Shown in pieces: positions 43,445-51,777 of a stretch of 64,000 nucleotides of DNA. Within the stretch, counting starts at the first letter, position 1; every line of letters begins with the position of its first letter. The notes beneath the pieces are model-generated. The model worked only from the letters and a program-made list of their open reading frames with translations. It was not told the origin of the DNA and did no database searches. This DNA comes from Amycolatopsis bartoniae (GTDB taxonomy: Bacteria; Actinomycetota; Actinomycetes; Mycobacteriales; Pseudonocardiaceae), in NCBI RefSeq assembly GCF_014191255.1, contig NZ_JACHWH010000002.1, positions 434,001-498,000 of the forward strand, read 5' to 3'. The position numbers and the translations under genes are program-made.

Positions 43445-44338
43445 GTGGACAAGCCTCGCCTCACCCGCCGGTCGCTGCTGATCGCCGGCGCGTCCGGGCT
43501 GGGGGTGGCCGCGTTCACCGCGGGCACGGCGACCGGGGTGCTGCCGGTGAGCGAGGCCGTGCAGCGGGCGCTCGGCGTCACGTCGACCACGCCGGTCAGC
43601 CAGGTCGGGTCCGCGCGGGTGGAGCGCGTGTGGTCGGCGGCGCGGGGTCGTGAGATCGACTTCGTCACGCTGCTGCCGAGCAAGTCGCCGCCACGGAACC
43701 TGCCGATGGTGCTGGTGCTGCACGGCCTGCACGGACGGGCCCGCACGGCCGCGCCCACCGGCACGCTGACCGAGCTGGCCGGGCAGGTCGCGCGGCACGC
43801 GGTGCCCCCGTTCGGGCTGGTCGCGGTGGACGGCGGGGACAACTACTGGCACGAGAACCAGCCCGGCGACGACCCGATGCGGATGCTGCTCGACGAGGTG
43901 CCGCAGTGGCTGCGGCGGCGCGGGCTCGGCGGGACCGACGGCAGGCCGTTCGCGGTGCTGGGCATGTCGATGGGCGGGTTCGGCGGGCTGCTCTACGCGC
44001 GGCGCCGCGCCGAGCGGCGGCAGCCGCTGGGCGGGCTCGCGCTGCTGGCGCCCGCGTTGATCCTGTCGTGGCAGGAGATGTCGAAGCGGAACGCGTTCCA
44101 CAGCGACGCGGACTGGGCCTCGATGGACCCGCTGAAGCACCTCTCGGCGACGAGCGCCGTCCCGACGGGCGTGTGGTGTGGCACGGAGGACCAGTTCATC
44201 CAGGGGGTGCGGCAGTTCATCGCCGCGACCCATCCCGCCGTGGCGTTCACGGCACGGGGCAAGCACGGCGACTCGTTCAACCGGACCGTGGTGCCCAGTG
44301 TGATCAGCTTCCTCGGCAAGCACGTGCCGCGGGTGTAG
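43445..44338 (+). CDS. Tat-exported alpha/beta-hydrolase (esterase) family protein
   Basis: 297 residues. A twin-arginine signal (LTRRSLLIAGASGLGVAAF) leads an esterase domain of the antigen-85/esterase-D-like fold: VLVLHGLHGRARTA forms the oxyanion region, the nucleophile elbow is GMSMGGFGGL near residue 180, with GTEDQF supplying a probable Asp and KHGDSF the His near 280. Function could be an extracellular carboxylesterase or acyltransferase. The GTG at 43445 is preceded by TACGCT (43428 to 43433). The convergent membrane-protein gene ends six bases away. Confidence 0.83.
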   Translation: MDKPRLTRRSLLIAGASGLGVAAFTAGTATGVLPVSEAVQRALGVTSTTPVSQVGSARVERVWSAARGREIDFVTLLPSKSPPRNLPMVLVLHGLHGRARTAAPTGTLTELAGQVARHAVPPFGLVAVDGGDNYWHENQPGDDPMRMLLDEVPQWLRRRGLGGTDGRPFAVLGMSMGGFGGLLYARRRAERRQPLGGLALLAPALILSWQEMSKRNAFHSDADWASMDPLKHLSATSAVPTGVWCGTEDQFIQGVRQFIAATHPAVAFTARGKHGDSFNRTVVPSVISFLGKHVPRV

Positions 44339-44344
44339 CGGGCG

Positions 44345-44743
44345 TCAGAGCCAGCTGGACACCCTCGACAACGCCCAGAAGCCGACGAGGATCGCGGCCA
44401 GGACGAGGGACGACCAGAGCAGCAGGGGCCGGTCGGCGGTGCCCGCGGCGCGGACGCGGCGCAGGGCGTAGTAGCCGAACCCGAACAGCGGGATGGGCAG
44501 CAGCGGCAACGGCGACAAGCGCACGCCGGTGGCGAGCAGGCACACCGCGGTGAGCACGACCAGCACCACCAGCACAGCGCGCTGGAGGCGCGCGTGGCTC
44601 AGGTACGGCGTGATGATCCGGTACGTGAGATCGCTGATCCCGCGTACATCTCCCCGGCCCTCCGGGACGACCGTGTCCGGGTCCGCGGTACCGGCCGTGG
44701 CGGTTTCGGTCCCCTGACCGGGACCTGCCCCCTCGACGCTCAT
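44345..44743 (-). CDS. Small membrane protein of unknown function
   Basis: 132 residues with a Gly-Thr-rich cytosolic N-terminus of about 35 residues and three predicted helices (AVLVVLVVLTAVCLLATGV, LLPIPLFGFGYYAL, LWSSLVLAAILVGFWAL). No recognised family or motif. It stands upstream of nothing obvious: the 244 bases before its start hold the nested hairpins that follow clpX. ATG at 44743. Confidence 0.7.
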   Translation of the reverse strand: MSVEGAGPGQGTETATAGTADPDTVVPEGRGDVRGISDLTYRIITPYLSHARLQRAVLVVLVVLTAVCLLATGVRLSPLPLLPIPLFGFGYYALRRVRAAGTADRPLLLWSSLVLAAILVGFWALSRVSSWL

Positions 44744-44882
44744 TCGAGTAGCTTATCCGCCCGCCCGGAAACCCTTTCGGGCAACGGCCGATTACGCACC
44801 GGCACGGCAATCAGAACCTAGATCGCAGCCACCCCGTGCCCAGCCGCAGCTCCCTACACAACGGAACCACGGCGGGGGTCCA

Positions 44883-44987
44883 GGGGGCTTGCCCCCGGCG
44901 GGGCCTGGGGTTCGACCCCAGAAGACAGGCGAAACGAGCCCGGCGAGCGGGATGCGAAGCGAGCGCGAGCCGGTACTCGTTTCGCCT
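44883..44987. repeat. Cluster of three nested hairpins after the clpX stop codon
   Basis: GGGGGC-TT-GCCCCC (44883 to 44896); CTGGGG-TTCGA-CCCCAG (44905 to 44921); and a long stem with perfect 12-base arms AGGCGAAACGAG (44927 to 44938) and CTCGTTTCGCCT (44976 to 44987), with a further CCGGC/GCCGG pair inside. The outer arm begins directly after the clpX TAG. It looks like a dispersed structured repeat of the REP kind used as the clpX 3' end; there is no U-run. Confidence 0.75.
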
Positions 44988-46283
44988 CTACGCCGTCTTT
45001 TCGCCGCGCTCCGTGCTGCGGCGGCGGGACGGCTGCCGGGACACGATGGTGGGGTTCACGTTCTCCCGCACGGTCTGCTCGGTGATGACCACCTTGGCGA
45101 CGTCGTTGCGGCTCGGGATGTCGTACATCACCGGCTGCAGGACCTCCTCCATGATGGCGCGCAGCCCGCGGGCACCGGTGCCGCGCAGCACCGCCTGGTC
45201 CGCGATCGCCTCGAGCGCCGTCTTGGTGAACTCCAGCTCGACGTTGTCCATCTCGAAGAGCTTCTTGTACTGCTTGACCAGCGCGTTCCGCGGCTCGGTG
45301 AGGATCCGCACCAGCGAGTCCTTGTCCAGGTGCGTCACGTTCGCCACGATCGGCAGCCGGCCGATGAACTCCGGGATCAGCCCGAACTTGATCAGGTCCT
45401 CGGGCATGGTCTCGGAGAAGATGTCGCTCTCCTCGATCTCGGTCCGGGTGCGGATGTCCGCGCCGAAACCGATGCCGCGCTTGCCGATCCGGTCGTTGAT
45501 GATCTTCTCCAGGCCCGCGAACGCGCCCGCCACGATGAACAGCACGTTCGTGGTGTCGATCTGGATGAACTCCTGGTGCGGGTGCTTGCGCCCGCCCTGC
45601 GGCGGCACCGAGGCAGTGGTGCCTTCGAGGATCTTCAGCAGCGCCTGCTGCACGCCCTCACCGGAGACGTCCCTGGTGATCGACGGGTTCTCCGACTTGC
45701 GGGCGATCTTGTCGACCTCGTCGATGTAGATGATGCCGGTCTCGGCGCGCTTGACGTCGTAGTCGGCGGCCTGGATGAGCTTGAGCAGGATGTTCTCGAC
45801 GTCCTCGCCCACGTACCCGGCCTCGGTGAGCGCGGTGGCGTCGGCGATGGCGAACGGCACGTTCAGCATCTTCGCCAGCGTCTGCGCGAGGTACGTCTTA
45901 CCGCAGCCGGTGGGGCCCAGCAGCAGAATGTTGGACTTGGCGAGCTCGACGGGCTCGTCCTTGGAGTCCTTGGGACCGGTCTTGTCGTCGGACTGGATGC
46001 GCTTGTAGTGGTTGTACACCGCCACCGCGAGCGTCCGCTTGGCGTCGGCCTGGCCGATGATGTACTGGTCGAGGAACTCGTGGATGTCGAGCGGCTTGGG
46101 CAGCTCGTCGAGCTTCACCTCGCCGGCTTCCGCCAGCTCCTCCTCGATGATCTCGTTGCACAGATCGATGCACTCATCGCAGATGTACACGCCGGGGCCG
46201 GCGATGAGCTTCTTCACCTGTTTCTGGCTCTTCCCGCAGAAAGAACACTTCAGCAGGTCCCCGCCGTCGCCGATCCGTGCCAT
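44988..46283 (-). CDS. clpX: ATP-dependent Clp protease ATP-binding subunit ClpX
   Basis: 431-residue AAA+ unfoldase that feeds substrates to ClpP. N-terminal zinc-binding domain with CSFCGKSQ and CDECIDLC, Walker [18 protein letters not shown] near residue 125, Walker [14 protein letters not shown] near 190, pore/arginine-finger region and the sensor-2 [13 protein letters not shown] near 370. ATG at 46283 ([13 protein letters not shown]); the upstream open frame is not family sequence. It follows clpP2 after a hairpin, so it likely has its own promoter in the 220-base gap. Confidence 0.97.
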   Translation of the reverse strand: MARIGDGGDLLKCSFCGKSQKQVKKLIAGPGVYICDECIDLCNEIIEEELAEAGEVKLDELPKPLDIHEFLDQYIIGQADAKRTLAVAVYNHYKRIQSDDKTGPKDSKDEPVELAKSNILLLGPTGCGKTYLAQTLAKMLNVPFAIADATALTEAGYVGEDVENILLKLIQAADYDVKRAETGIIYIDEVDKIARKSENPSITRDVSGEGVQQALLKILEGTTASVPPQGGRKHPHQEFIQIDTTNVLFIVAGAFAGLEKIINDRIGKRGIGFGADIRTRTEIEESDIFSETMPEDLIKFGLIPEFIGRLPIVANVTHLDKDSLVRILTEPRNALVKQYKKLFEMDNVELEFTKTALEAIADQAVLRGTGARGLRAIMEEVLQPVMYDIPSRNDVAKVVITEQTVRENVNPTIVSRQPSRRRSTERGEKTA

Positions 46284-46447
46284 GACCGTTGACCTGTCCC
46301 CTCCGGTGCACCGGATGGCGCACCTGAATCGTCTACCTGCCCTCGCCGCCGAGACAGCGGAATCGAACCTCGCCCCTGACGGTACCCGCCTCGGGGCCCG
46401 GACGGGAGGACCATCGGTCCCCGAGGCACGCCCGAAGGACCCTAGTG

Positions 46448-46491
46448 CGGCGGACCGGTGCCGGGTCGCAAGGACACGCACCGGGCCGCCG
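46448..46491 (-). terminator. Hairpin between clpP2 and clpX
   Basis: Arms CGGCGGCCCGGTGC and GCACCGGTCCGCCG on the minus strand pair over 14 positions with one mismatch and a 16-base loop, 12 bases after the clpP2 stop codon. No U-run follows, which is common for terminators of GC-rich actinobacteria. Confidence 0.6.
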
Positions 46492-46503
46492 CCGGGACCC
46501 GTC

Positions 46504-47127
46504 TCAGCCCGCGAGCTTGCGGTACGAGAGCACCTCGTCGATGATCCCGTACTCCTTGGCCTGCTCGGCGGTGAGGATCTTGTCGCGCTCGACGTCGCGG
46601 CGGACCTCCTCCTCGCTCTTGCCGGTGTGGCGGGCGAGGGTGGTCTCCATCAGGCGCCGCACGCGCTGGATCTCGTTGGCCTGGATCTCCAGGTCGGAGA
46701 CCTGACCGTAGGTGCCCTCGGTGGCGGGCTGGTGGATCAGCACGCGGGCGTTGGGCAGCGCGAGCCGCTTGCCCTTGGTGCCCGCCGCCAGCAGCACCGC
46801 CGCCGCCGAGGCCGCCTGGCCCAGCACGACGGTCTGGATCTCCGGGCGCACGAACTGCATCGTGTCGTAGATCGCCATCAGCGCGGTGAAGGAGCCACCG
46901 GGCGAGTTGATGTAGATCGTGATGTCGCGGTCCGGGTCCTCGTGCTCGAGGTGCAGCAGCTGGGCCATCACGTCGTTGGCCGACGCGTCGTCCACCTGCA
47001 CGCCGAGCATGATCTGCCGCTCCTCGTACAGCTTGTTGTACGGGTTCGACTCCTTGATGCCGTAGCTGGTGCGCTCCACGTACGACGGCAGGATGTACCG
47101 GGACTGCGGAAGCTGGAAGTTGCTCAT
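46504..47127 (-). CDS. clpP2: ATP-dependent Clp protease proteolytic subunit 2
   Basis: 207 residues. The serine nucleophile lies in [15 protein letters not shown], the histidine in [10 protein letters not shown] and the aspartate in the [12 protein letters not shown] region. In actinobacteria ClpP1 and ClpP2 form a mixed tetradecamer; this copy, with the AASAA motif and the N-terminal [14 protein letters not shown], matches ClpP2. It starts 27 bases after clpP1 in the clpP1-clpP2 operon, as in M. tuberculosis Rv2460c. Confidence 0.96.
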   Translation of the reverse strand: MSNFQLPQSRYILPSYVERTSYGIKESNPYNKLYEERQIMLGVQVDDASANDVMAQLLHLEHEDPDRDITIYINSPGGSFTALMAIYDTMQFVRPEIQTVVLGQAASAAAVLLAAGTKGKRLALPNARVLIHQPATEGTYGQVSDLEIQANEIQRVRRLMETTLARHTGKSEEEVRRDVERDKILTAEQAKEYGIIDEVLSYRKLAG

Positions 47128-47154
47128 TTGTCTTGTCTCCTTGTCCGCGCCCGG

Positions 47155-47769
47155 TCAGTGGCTGCCGTTGGGCGAGGGAAGCTGGTTCTCCCGGCTGAGC
47201 ACGTGGTCGACGAACCCGTACTCGCGGGCCTCTTCGGCGGTGAACCAGCGGTCGCGGTCGCCGTCGCGGATGATCTGCTCGATCGTCTGGCCGGTCTGCT
47301 CGGCGGTGATGCGCGCCAGCTCCTGCTTCCACTTGCCGAAGACCTCGGCCTGGATCGCGATGTCGGAGGCGGTGCCGCCGACGCCCGCGGAGGGCTGGTG
47401 CATCAGGATGCGGGCGTGCGGCAGCGCGTACCGCTTGCCGGGCGTGCCCGAGGACAGCAGGAACTGCCCCATCGAGGCGGCCAGGCCCATCGCGTACGTC
47501 GCCACGTCCGGCTCGATGAGCTGCATCGTGTCGTAGATGGCGAAGCCGGCGGTGACCGAGCCACCGGGCGAGTTGATGTAGAACCGGATGTCGGACTCGG
47601 AGTCCTCCGCCGACAGCAACAGCAGCTGCGCGGTGATCCGGTTGGCGACCTCGTCGTTGACCTCGGAGCCGAGCACCACGATGCGCTCGGCGAGCAGCCG
47701 CTCGAACACCGAGTCGGTCAGGTTGAGCCCCGCGGTGCTGGTCCGCGCCTCGGGCATGTGCTGCGTCAC
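47155..47769 (-). CDS. clpP1: ATP-dependent Clp protease proteolytic subunit 1
   Basis: 204 residues from a GTG at 47769; an ATG four codons later is an alternative start. Catalytic serine in [15 protein letters not shown], histidine in [12 protein letters not shown], aspartate in [15 protein letters not shown]. It forms the mixed ClpP1P2 barrel with the following gene. A TAGGGT hexamer about 90 bases upstream on the minus strand could be the promoter -10 box. The order tig, clpP1, clpP2, clpX matches mycobacteria. Confidence 0.96.
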   Translation of the reverse strand: MTQHMPEARTSTAGLNLTDSVFERLLAERIVVLGSEVNDEVANRITAQLLLLSAEDSESDIRFYINSPGGSVTAGFAIYDTMQLIEPDVATYAMGLAASMGQFLLSSGTPGKRYALPHARILMHQPSAGVGGTASDIAIQAEVFGKWKQELARITAEQTGQTIEQIIRDGDRDRWFTAEEAREYGFVDHVLSRENQLPSPNGSH

Positions 47770-47910
47770 GTCTGCCTGCCTTTTCGCCGCCGTGGACCTC
47801 CGGCGCGGAGATCCACTGTGGACGTCCTTCGAAGTTTGAGATCTTGCATTCGACCCTAACGAACACGGGCGGCGCAGAAGTCCTGACACCGCCCGAGTTC
47901 GCTCAGAGCT

Positions 47911-49308
47911 TTACTTTTCGTCCGCGGACTCCGCGGCCTCGGTGACCTCGGTCTCATTCGCCGGGGTCTCGGGAGCCGCCTCGTCCTCGTCCCTGCCGAA
48001 CAGGTCTTCGAGGTCCACCTCGGCGCCGGAGGCGTCGGTGACCGTCGCCCGGCGCACGACCGAGGCCAGCGCCTTGCCGCGGCGCACGTCCGCGTAGATG
48101 GCCGAGAGCTGCCCGGACTGCTGGGCCCGCTGCACGTACTCGTCGGGGCTGATGCCGAAGCGCTGCGCCTGGTAGATGATCCGCTCGGTCAGCTCGGCGT
48201 CGTTGACGCTGGTCTGCTCGGCGTCGGCGATCGTGTCCAGCAGCAGCTGCGTGCGCACGGCCTTCTCGGACTCCGCGCGCACCTCCTCGTTGAACTCGTC
48301 GAGGGTGCGGCCCTGGGACTCCAGCAGCTGGGCGAGCGCCTCCTCGCTGTGGTCCAGGTCGTGGACGGCGTCGTGCTTGCGGCTCTCGACCTCGGCCTCG
48401 ACGACCTTCTCCGGCAGCGGCACCTCGACGTTCTCGAGCAGCTGCTCGAGGATCTTGTCGCGGGCCTGCACGCCCTGCTGGACCTTCTTCATCTTCGCGA
48501 GCCGCTCGCGCAGGTCCGCCTTCAGCTCGTCGATGGTGTCGAACTCGCTGGCCAGCTGGGCGAACTCGTCGTCGGCCTCGGGCAGCTCGCGCTGCTTGAT
48601 GCTCTGCACGGTGACCGACACCTCGGCGTCCTGGCCGGCGAACTGGCCCGCCACCAGCTTGGTGGTGAAGGTCTTGGTCTCGCCCGCGTTCGCGCCGATG
48701 ATCGCGTCGTCGATGCCCTCGACGAGCTGGCCGGAGCCGATCTCGTAGGACAGGCCCTGCGTCGCGGCCTCCTCGACCTCCTCACCGTCGACGGTGGCCG
48801 ACAGGTCGATCGACACGAAGTCGCCGTCCTGCGCCGGGCGGTCGACGCCGGTCAAGGTGCCGAAGCGCGCGCGCAGGTTGTCCAGCTCGGCGTCGACCTC
48901 CTCGTCGGTGACCTCGACGTCGTCGACCGACACGGTGAGGCCGTCCAGCTCGGGCAGCGCGATCTCCGGGCGGATGTCCACCTCGGCGGTGAACTCCAGC
49001 ACCTCGCGGTCCTCGAGCTTGGTGACCTCGAAGTCGGGCTGGCCGAGGGTGCGCACCTCGCCGGCGCGCACGGCCTCCAGGTACTTGGCCGGGATGGCCT
49101 CGTTGACGACCTCATCGAGCACCGGCGCGCGGCCGATCCGGCTTTCCAGGACGCGAGCGGGCGCCTTGCCGGGCCGGAAGCCCGGGATGCGCACCTGCTG
49201 GGCGATCTTGCGGTAGGCGCGGTCGAAGTTCGGTTTGAGTTCGTCGAACGGCACCTCGACATTGATCTTGACTCGCGTCGGGCTGAGCTGCTCGACGGTG
49301 CTCTTCAA
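47911..49308 (-). CDS. tig: Trigger factor
   Basis: 465-residue ribosome-associated chaperone and prolyl isomerase. The ribosome-binding signature GFRPGKAP is near residue 45, the FKBP-like domain around residues 150 to 240 (GDFVSIDLSATVDGEEVEEA, IGANAGETKTFT), then the long helical C-terminal arms and an acidic tail (DLFGRDEDEAAPETP). The start is a TTG at 49308 with GAGGAG six bases upstream; there is no in-frame ATG or GTG that keeps the conserved N-terminus. Convergence or coupling with clpP1 is absent; 141 bases separate them. Confidence 0.96.
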   Translation of the reverse strand: MKSTVEQLSPTRVKINVEVPFDELKPNFDRAYRKIAQQVRIPGFRPGKAPARVLESRIGRAPVLDEVVNEAIPAKYLEAVRAGEVRTLGQPDFEVTKLEDREVLEFTAEVDIRPEIALPELDGLTVSVDDVEVTDEEVDAELDNLRARFGTLTGVDRPAQDGDFVSIDLSATVDGEEVEEAATQGLSYEIGSGQLVEGIDDAIIGANAGETKTFTTKLVAGQFAGQDAEVSVTVQSIKQRELPEADDEFAQLASEFDTIDELKADLRERLAKMKKVQQGVQARDKILEQLLENVEVPLPEKVVEAEVESRKHDAVHDLDHSEEALAQLLESQGRTLDEFNEEVRAESEKAVRTQLLLDTIADAEQTSVNDAELTERIIYQAQRFGISPDEYVQRAQQSGQLSAIYADVRRGKALASVVRRATVTDASGAEVDLEDLFGRDEDEAAPETPANETEVTEAAESADEK

Positions 49309-49433
49309 CGTGTTCTCCTCGAGCCGTACAGGGGTTGGTGGTGGACACACGCGTGCCCGAAGTCCCGAGTCTAGGCCAGCGACCAGCCAGGCCGGGGTCG
49401 GGCCTGCAAGCAGGGCCGGGACCGAAGCGGAAG

Positions 49434-49462
49434 TTTACATCTCCCCTGCTTTTGTCTACCTT
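49434..49462 (+). promoter_or_regulatory. Promoter of the desaturase-reductase fusion gene
   Basis: -35 TTTACA (49434 to 49439), 17 bases, -10 TACCTT (49457 to 49462). Predicted transcription start near 49469, about 34 bases before the GTG at 49503, which has GAGGAG six bases upstream. Confidence 0.55.
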
Positions 49463-49502
49463 CTTCCAGCAGCACGGTCCCCCTATCGGCGAGGAGCCGG
49501 TC

Positions 49503-51104
49503 GTGACTGGAGTACAGGCGGTGCCGGCCTCCGCGGCCGCAGTGCCACTGCCCCGGCTCCGGGTGCGGATGCCGGCCGTGGTCACCCCCACGCTCCTGCT
49601 GTTCGCCGGCGCCCTCGCGCTCGGCGCGGCGGTGGCCTGGCTCTCGCTCACCCACGTGGCGTCCCCGTGGGTCACGGTGCCGCTGCACGTCGCCGCCATG
49701 TTCGCGATGTTCGTGGTGGTGCACGAGTGCGCCCACCACGCGGCCGGGCGGCTGACCTGGCTCAACGACGTGGTGGGGCGGCTGGCGATGCCGTTCGTGT
49801 CGGCCGTCGGGGCGTTCGCCTCGGGCCGGTACCTGCACCTGGAGCAGCACCGGCGGCGCAGCGAGGGGCACCTGACGCAGTGGAACGTGCGCGGCCCGGC
49901 GTGGCAGCTGCCGCTGCGCTGGATGGTCACCGACCTGTGGCACCTGTGGGCGTACTTCAAGCGCATCGCCGACCGGCCGCAGCTGGAGGTGGCCGAGTCG
50001 CTGGGGCTGCTCCTGCTGGTGCCCGGGACGCTGGCCGCGGTGGCCGTGACGGGGCACGGCTGGGAGCTCGTGGTGGTGTACCTGCTGCCGCAGCGGATCG
50101 CGCTCGGGCTGTCCGCGTGGTGGTTCGACTGGTTCCCGCGGAACCTGCCGCCCGACGCCCGCAGCTACCACCGGGTGCACAGCCGGTACCCGAACCTGCC
50201 GTTCTACCTGTACCCGCAGGCGTGGCGGGCCGACCACGAGCCGCCGCGCAGCGCTCCCCCGGCGCCGGCCTGCCCCGGCGTCTTCCACTCGTTGGTGGTG
50301 TCGAGCGTGCGGCAGCTCACGGAGCAGGCGGTCGAGGTCGGTTTCACCGTGCCGGCTCATCTGGGTGAGGAGTTCCGCTTCACCCCCGGACAGCACGTGG
50401 TGCTACGCGCGACCATCGAGGGAGAGCCCGTCACCCGGCCGTATGCGATCAGCTCATGCCCCGGTGACGCGGAGCTGCGGGTGGCGATCAAGCGGGTGCC
50501 GGGCGGTCAGCTGTCGACGTACGCGACGACGCAGCTGCGGGCCGGTGACCGGCTGGCGGTGCGGCCGCCCGCGGGGCAGTTCGTGCTGGGGCCGTCGCGG
50601 CGCGGGAAGCACGTGGTGGCGGTGGCGGCGGGCGTCGGGATCGCGCCGTTGCTGCCGATGCTGGCGCACGAGCTGGCCACGTCGCCGAGGAGCCGGGCGA
50701 CGCTGCTGTACACCAACCGCTGCGGCACGAGCACGATGTTCGCCGACGAGCTGACCGCGCTCGCCCGCCGGTTCGAGGGACGGCTGCGGATCGAGCACTT
50801 CCGGACCGACGAGCAGGACCCCGACCTGCGGTCGCCGCACCCGGCCCGGCTGTTCGAGAGCGTCGGCTCGGCGCTGGCGATCTGCTTCGAGCGCTACCAC
50901 GCGGGCGGCCTCGACGCGCGGCGCCTGCGGGCGCTGCTGGCGTGCCGCCTGCACCCGGCCAAGGTGGACGAGTGGCTGGTGTGCGCGCCGCGGCCGATGG
51001 CACGCGTGGTGCGGTCGGTGCTGGCCGAGCACCACGTGCCGGAGCCCGCGGTACGGAGCGAGGAGTTCTCGGTGCCGGCGGAGGCGCACGACCTGGCGGG
51101 GTGA
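49503..51104 (+). CDS. Membrane fatty-acid-desaturase-like domain fused to a ferredoxin reductase-like domain
   Basis: 533 residues. The N-terminal half is an integral-membrane di-iron domain with histidine boxes HECAHHAAG near residue 74, HLEQHRRRSEGH near 111 and HRVHSRYP near 222, between hydrophobic helices. From about residue 255 follows an FNR-like module: FAD-binding RPYAISSC near 311, PPAGQFVLG, and NAD(P)-binding VAAGVGIAPLLPML near 376. The usual third part, a plant-type 2Fe-2S domain with four cysteines, is missing, so an external ferredoxin must link flavin and di-iron centre. Reaction could be desaturation or hydroxylation of a lipid or carotenoid. Start GTG 49503 chosen for its GAGGAG. 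Confidence 0.85.
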   Translation: MTGVQAVPASAAAVPLPRLRVRMPAVVTPTLLLFAGALALGAAVAWLSLTHVASPWVTVPLHVAAMFAMFVVVHECAHHAAGRLTWLNDVVGRLAMPFVSAVGAFASGRYLHLEQHRRRSEGHLTQWNVRGPAWQLPLRWMVTDLWHLWAYFKRIADRPQLEVAESLGLLLLVPGTLAAVAVTGHGWELVVVYLLPQRIALGLSAWWFDWFPRNLPPDARSYHRVHSRYPNLPFYLYPQAWRADHEPPRSAPPAPACPGVFHSLVVSSVRQLTEQAVEVGFTVPAHLGEEFRFTPGQHVVLRATIEGEPVTRPYAISSCPGDAELRVAIKRVPGGQLSTYATTQLRAGDRLAVRPPAGQFVLGPSRRGKHVVAVAAGVGIAPLLPMLAHELATSPRSRATLLYTNRCGTSTMFADELTALARRFEGRLRIEHFRTDEQDPDLRSPHPARLFESVGSALAICFERYHAGGLDARRLRALLACRLHPAKVDEWLVCAPRPMARVVRSVLAEHHVPEPAVRSEEFSVPAEAHDLAG

Positions 51105-51174
51105 GCCGGGCCTTGTGCCGGGGTGCCTTTGTTTCGGGAGCGACTGGCGAAGCCGTGTCGTCCACCGGCGGTGG

Positions 51175-51555
51175 GTCGAGCCGGGGCGCGGGGCCCGGGA
51201 GGCGGGGCACGGCGGCGGGTCGCGAAGCCGGGTGCCGTCACCGGTGGTGGTGGCGGGTGGTCGAGCGGCGTCGCGGGGTCCCGCGAGGCGAGGCACGCCG
51301 GCGGGTCGTGGAGCCGTGCCGTCCACCGGCGGCGGATCGAGCCAGGTCGCGGGATCCCACGAGGCGAGGCACGGCGGCGGGTCGTGGAGCCGGGTGCCGT
51401 CCACCGGCGGCGGCGGGTTGAGCCGGGTCGCGGGATCCCACGAGGCGGGGCACGGCGGCGGGTCGTGGAGCCGTGCCGTCCACCGGCGGCGGGTCGAGCC
51501 GGGTCGCGGGGCCGGTGAGAGTGCAGGCCCGGCCTCGCGAAGCCGTGTCGTCCAC
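51175..51555 (-). repeat. Tandem repeat island D, about 4.5 copies of a 76 to 85-bp unit
   Basis: Copies start near 51175, 51260, 51336, 51417 and 51493, each with GGTCGAGCCGGGTCGCGGG, then GAGGCGGGGCACGGCGGCGG and CCGTCCACCGGCGG. It fills the convergent gap between the fusion gene and the ferredoxin gene. Frames on both strands are open throughout, a sign of composition rather than coding. Confidence 0.88.
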
Positions 51556-51567
51556 TGGCCGGGTGGG

Positions 51568-51777
51568 CTACTCCCCCGACCGGAGGCGCAGGGCGAGCGT
51601 CGGGCAGAGGCGGGCCGCTCGTTCGGCGTGTGCCTGCAGCTCCGGGTGGATCGCGGGCTCCCGGGCGCCGTCGCGGGGCACCGGGTAGCCCCACGGGTCG
51701 CGGGTGAGCGTCTCCGGCAGCAGTTCCGTGCAGAGGCCGCGGCCGTCGCACGCGGTCCAGTCGATGTGCAGTTTCAC
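51568..51777 (-). CDS. Small single-cluster ferredoxin
   Basis: 69 residues: KLHIDWTACDGRGLCTELLPE at the N-terminus and AARLCPTLALRL near the C-terminus. The C-x5-C followed by a distant C-P is the pattern of [3Fe-4S] or incomplete [4Fe-4S] ferredoxins that serve P450s and similar enzymes. GTG start at 51777 overlaps the NuoF-like stop codon as GTGA, so the two are coupled. It could accept electrons from the NuoF-like protein, and it is also the nearest candidate partner for the ferredoxin-less desaturase fusion. Confidence 0.88.
   Translation of the reverse strand: MKLHIDWTACDGRGLCTELLPETLTRDPWGYPVPRDGAREPAIHPELQAHAERAARLCPTLALRLRSGE

Noticed and set aside
44905-44921. tRNA-like T-arm (GGTTCGACCCC) near clpX
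   Set aside because: The stem looks like a T-arm but there is no acceptor, D-arm or anticodon arm around it; it is better explained as one of three hairpins of a structured repeat.
47830-47850. ClgR operator before clpP1
   Set aside because: The GTTCGTTAGGGTCGAAT region has TTCG/CGAA symmetry, but it fits the published CGC-type ClgR consensus with several mismatches, and the TAGGGT may simply be a -10 box.
51238-51751. Proline/arginine-rich frames across the 51.2 kb repeats
   Set aside because: Same reason: the repeat gives open frames on both strands; codon bias does not favour one frame.
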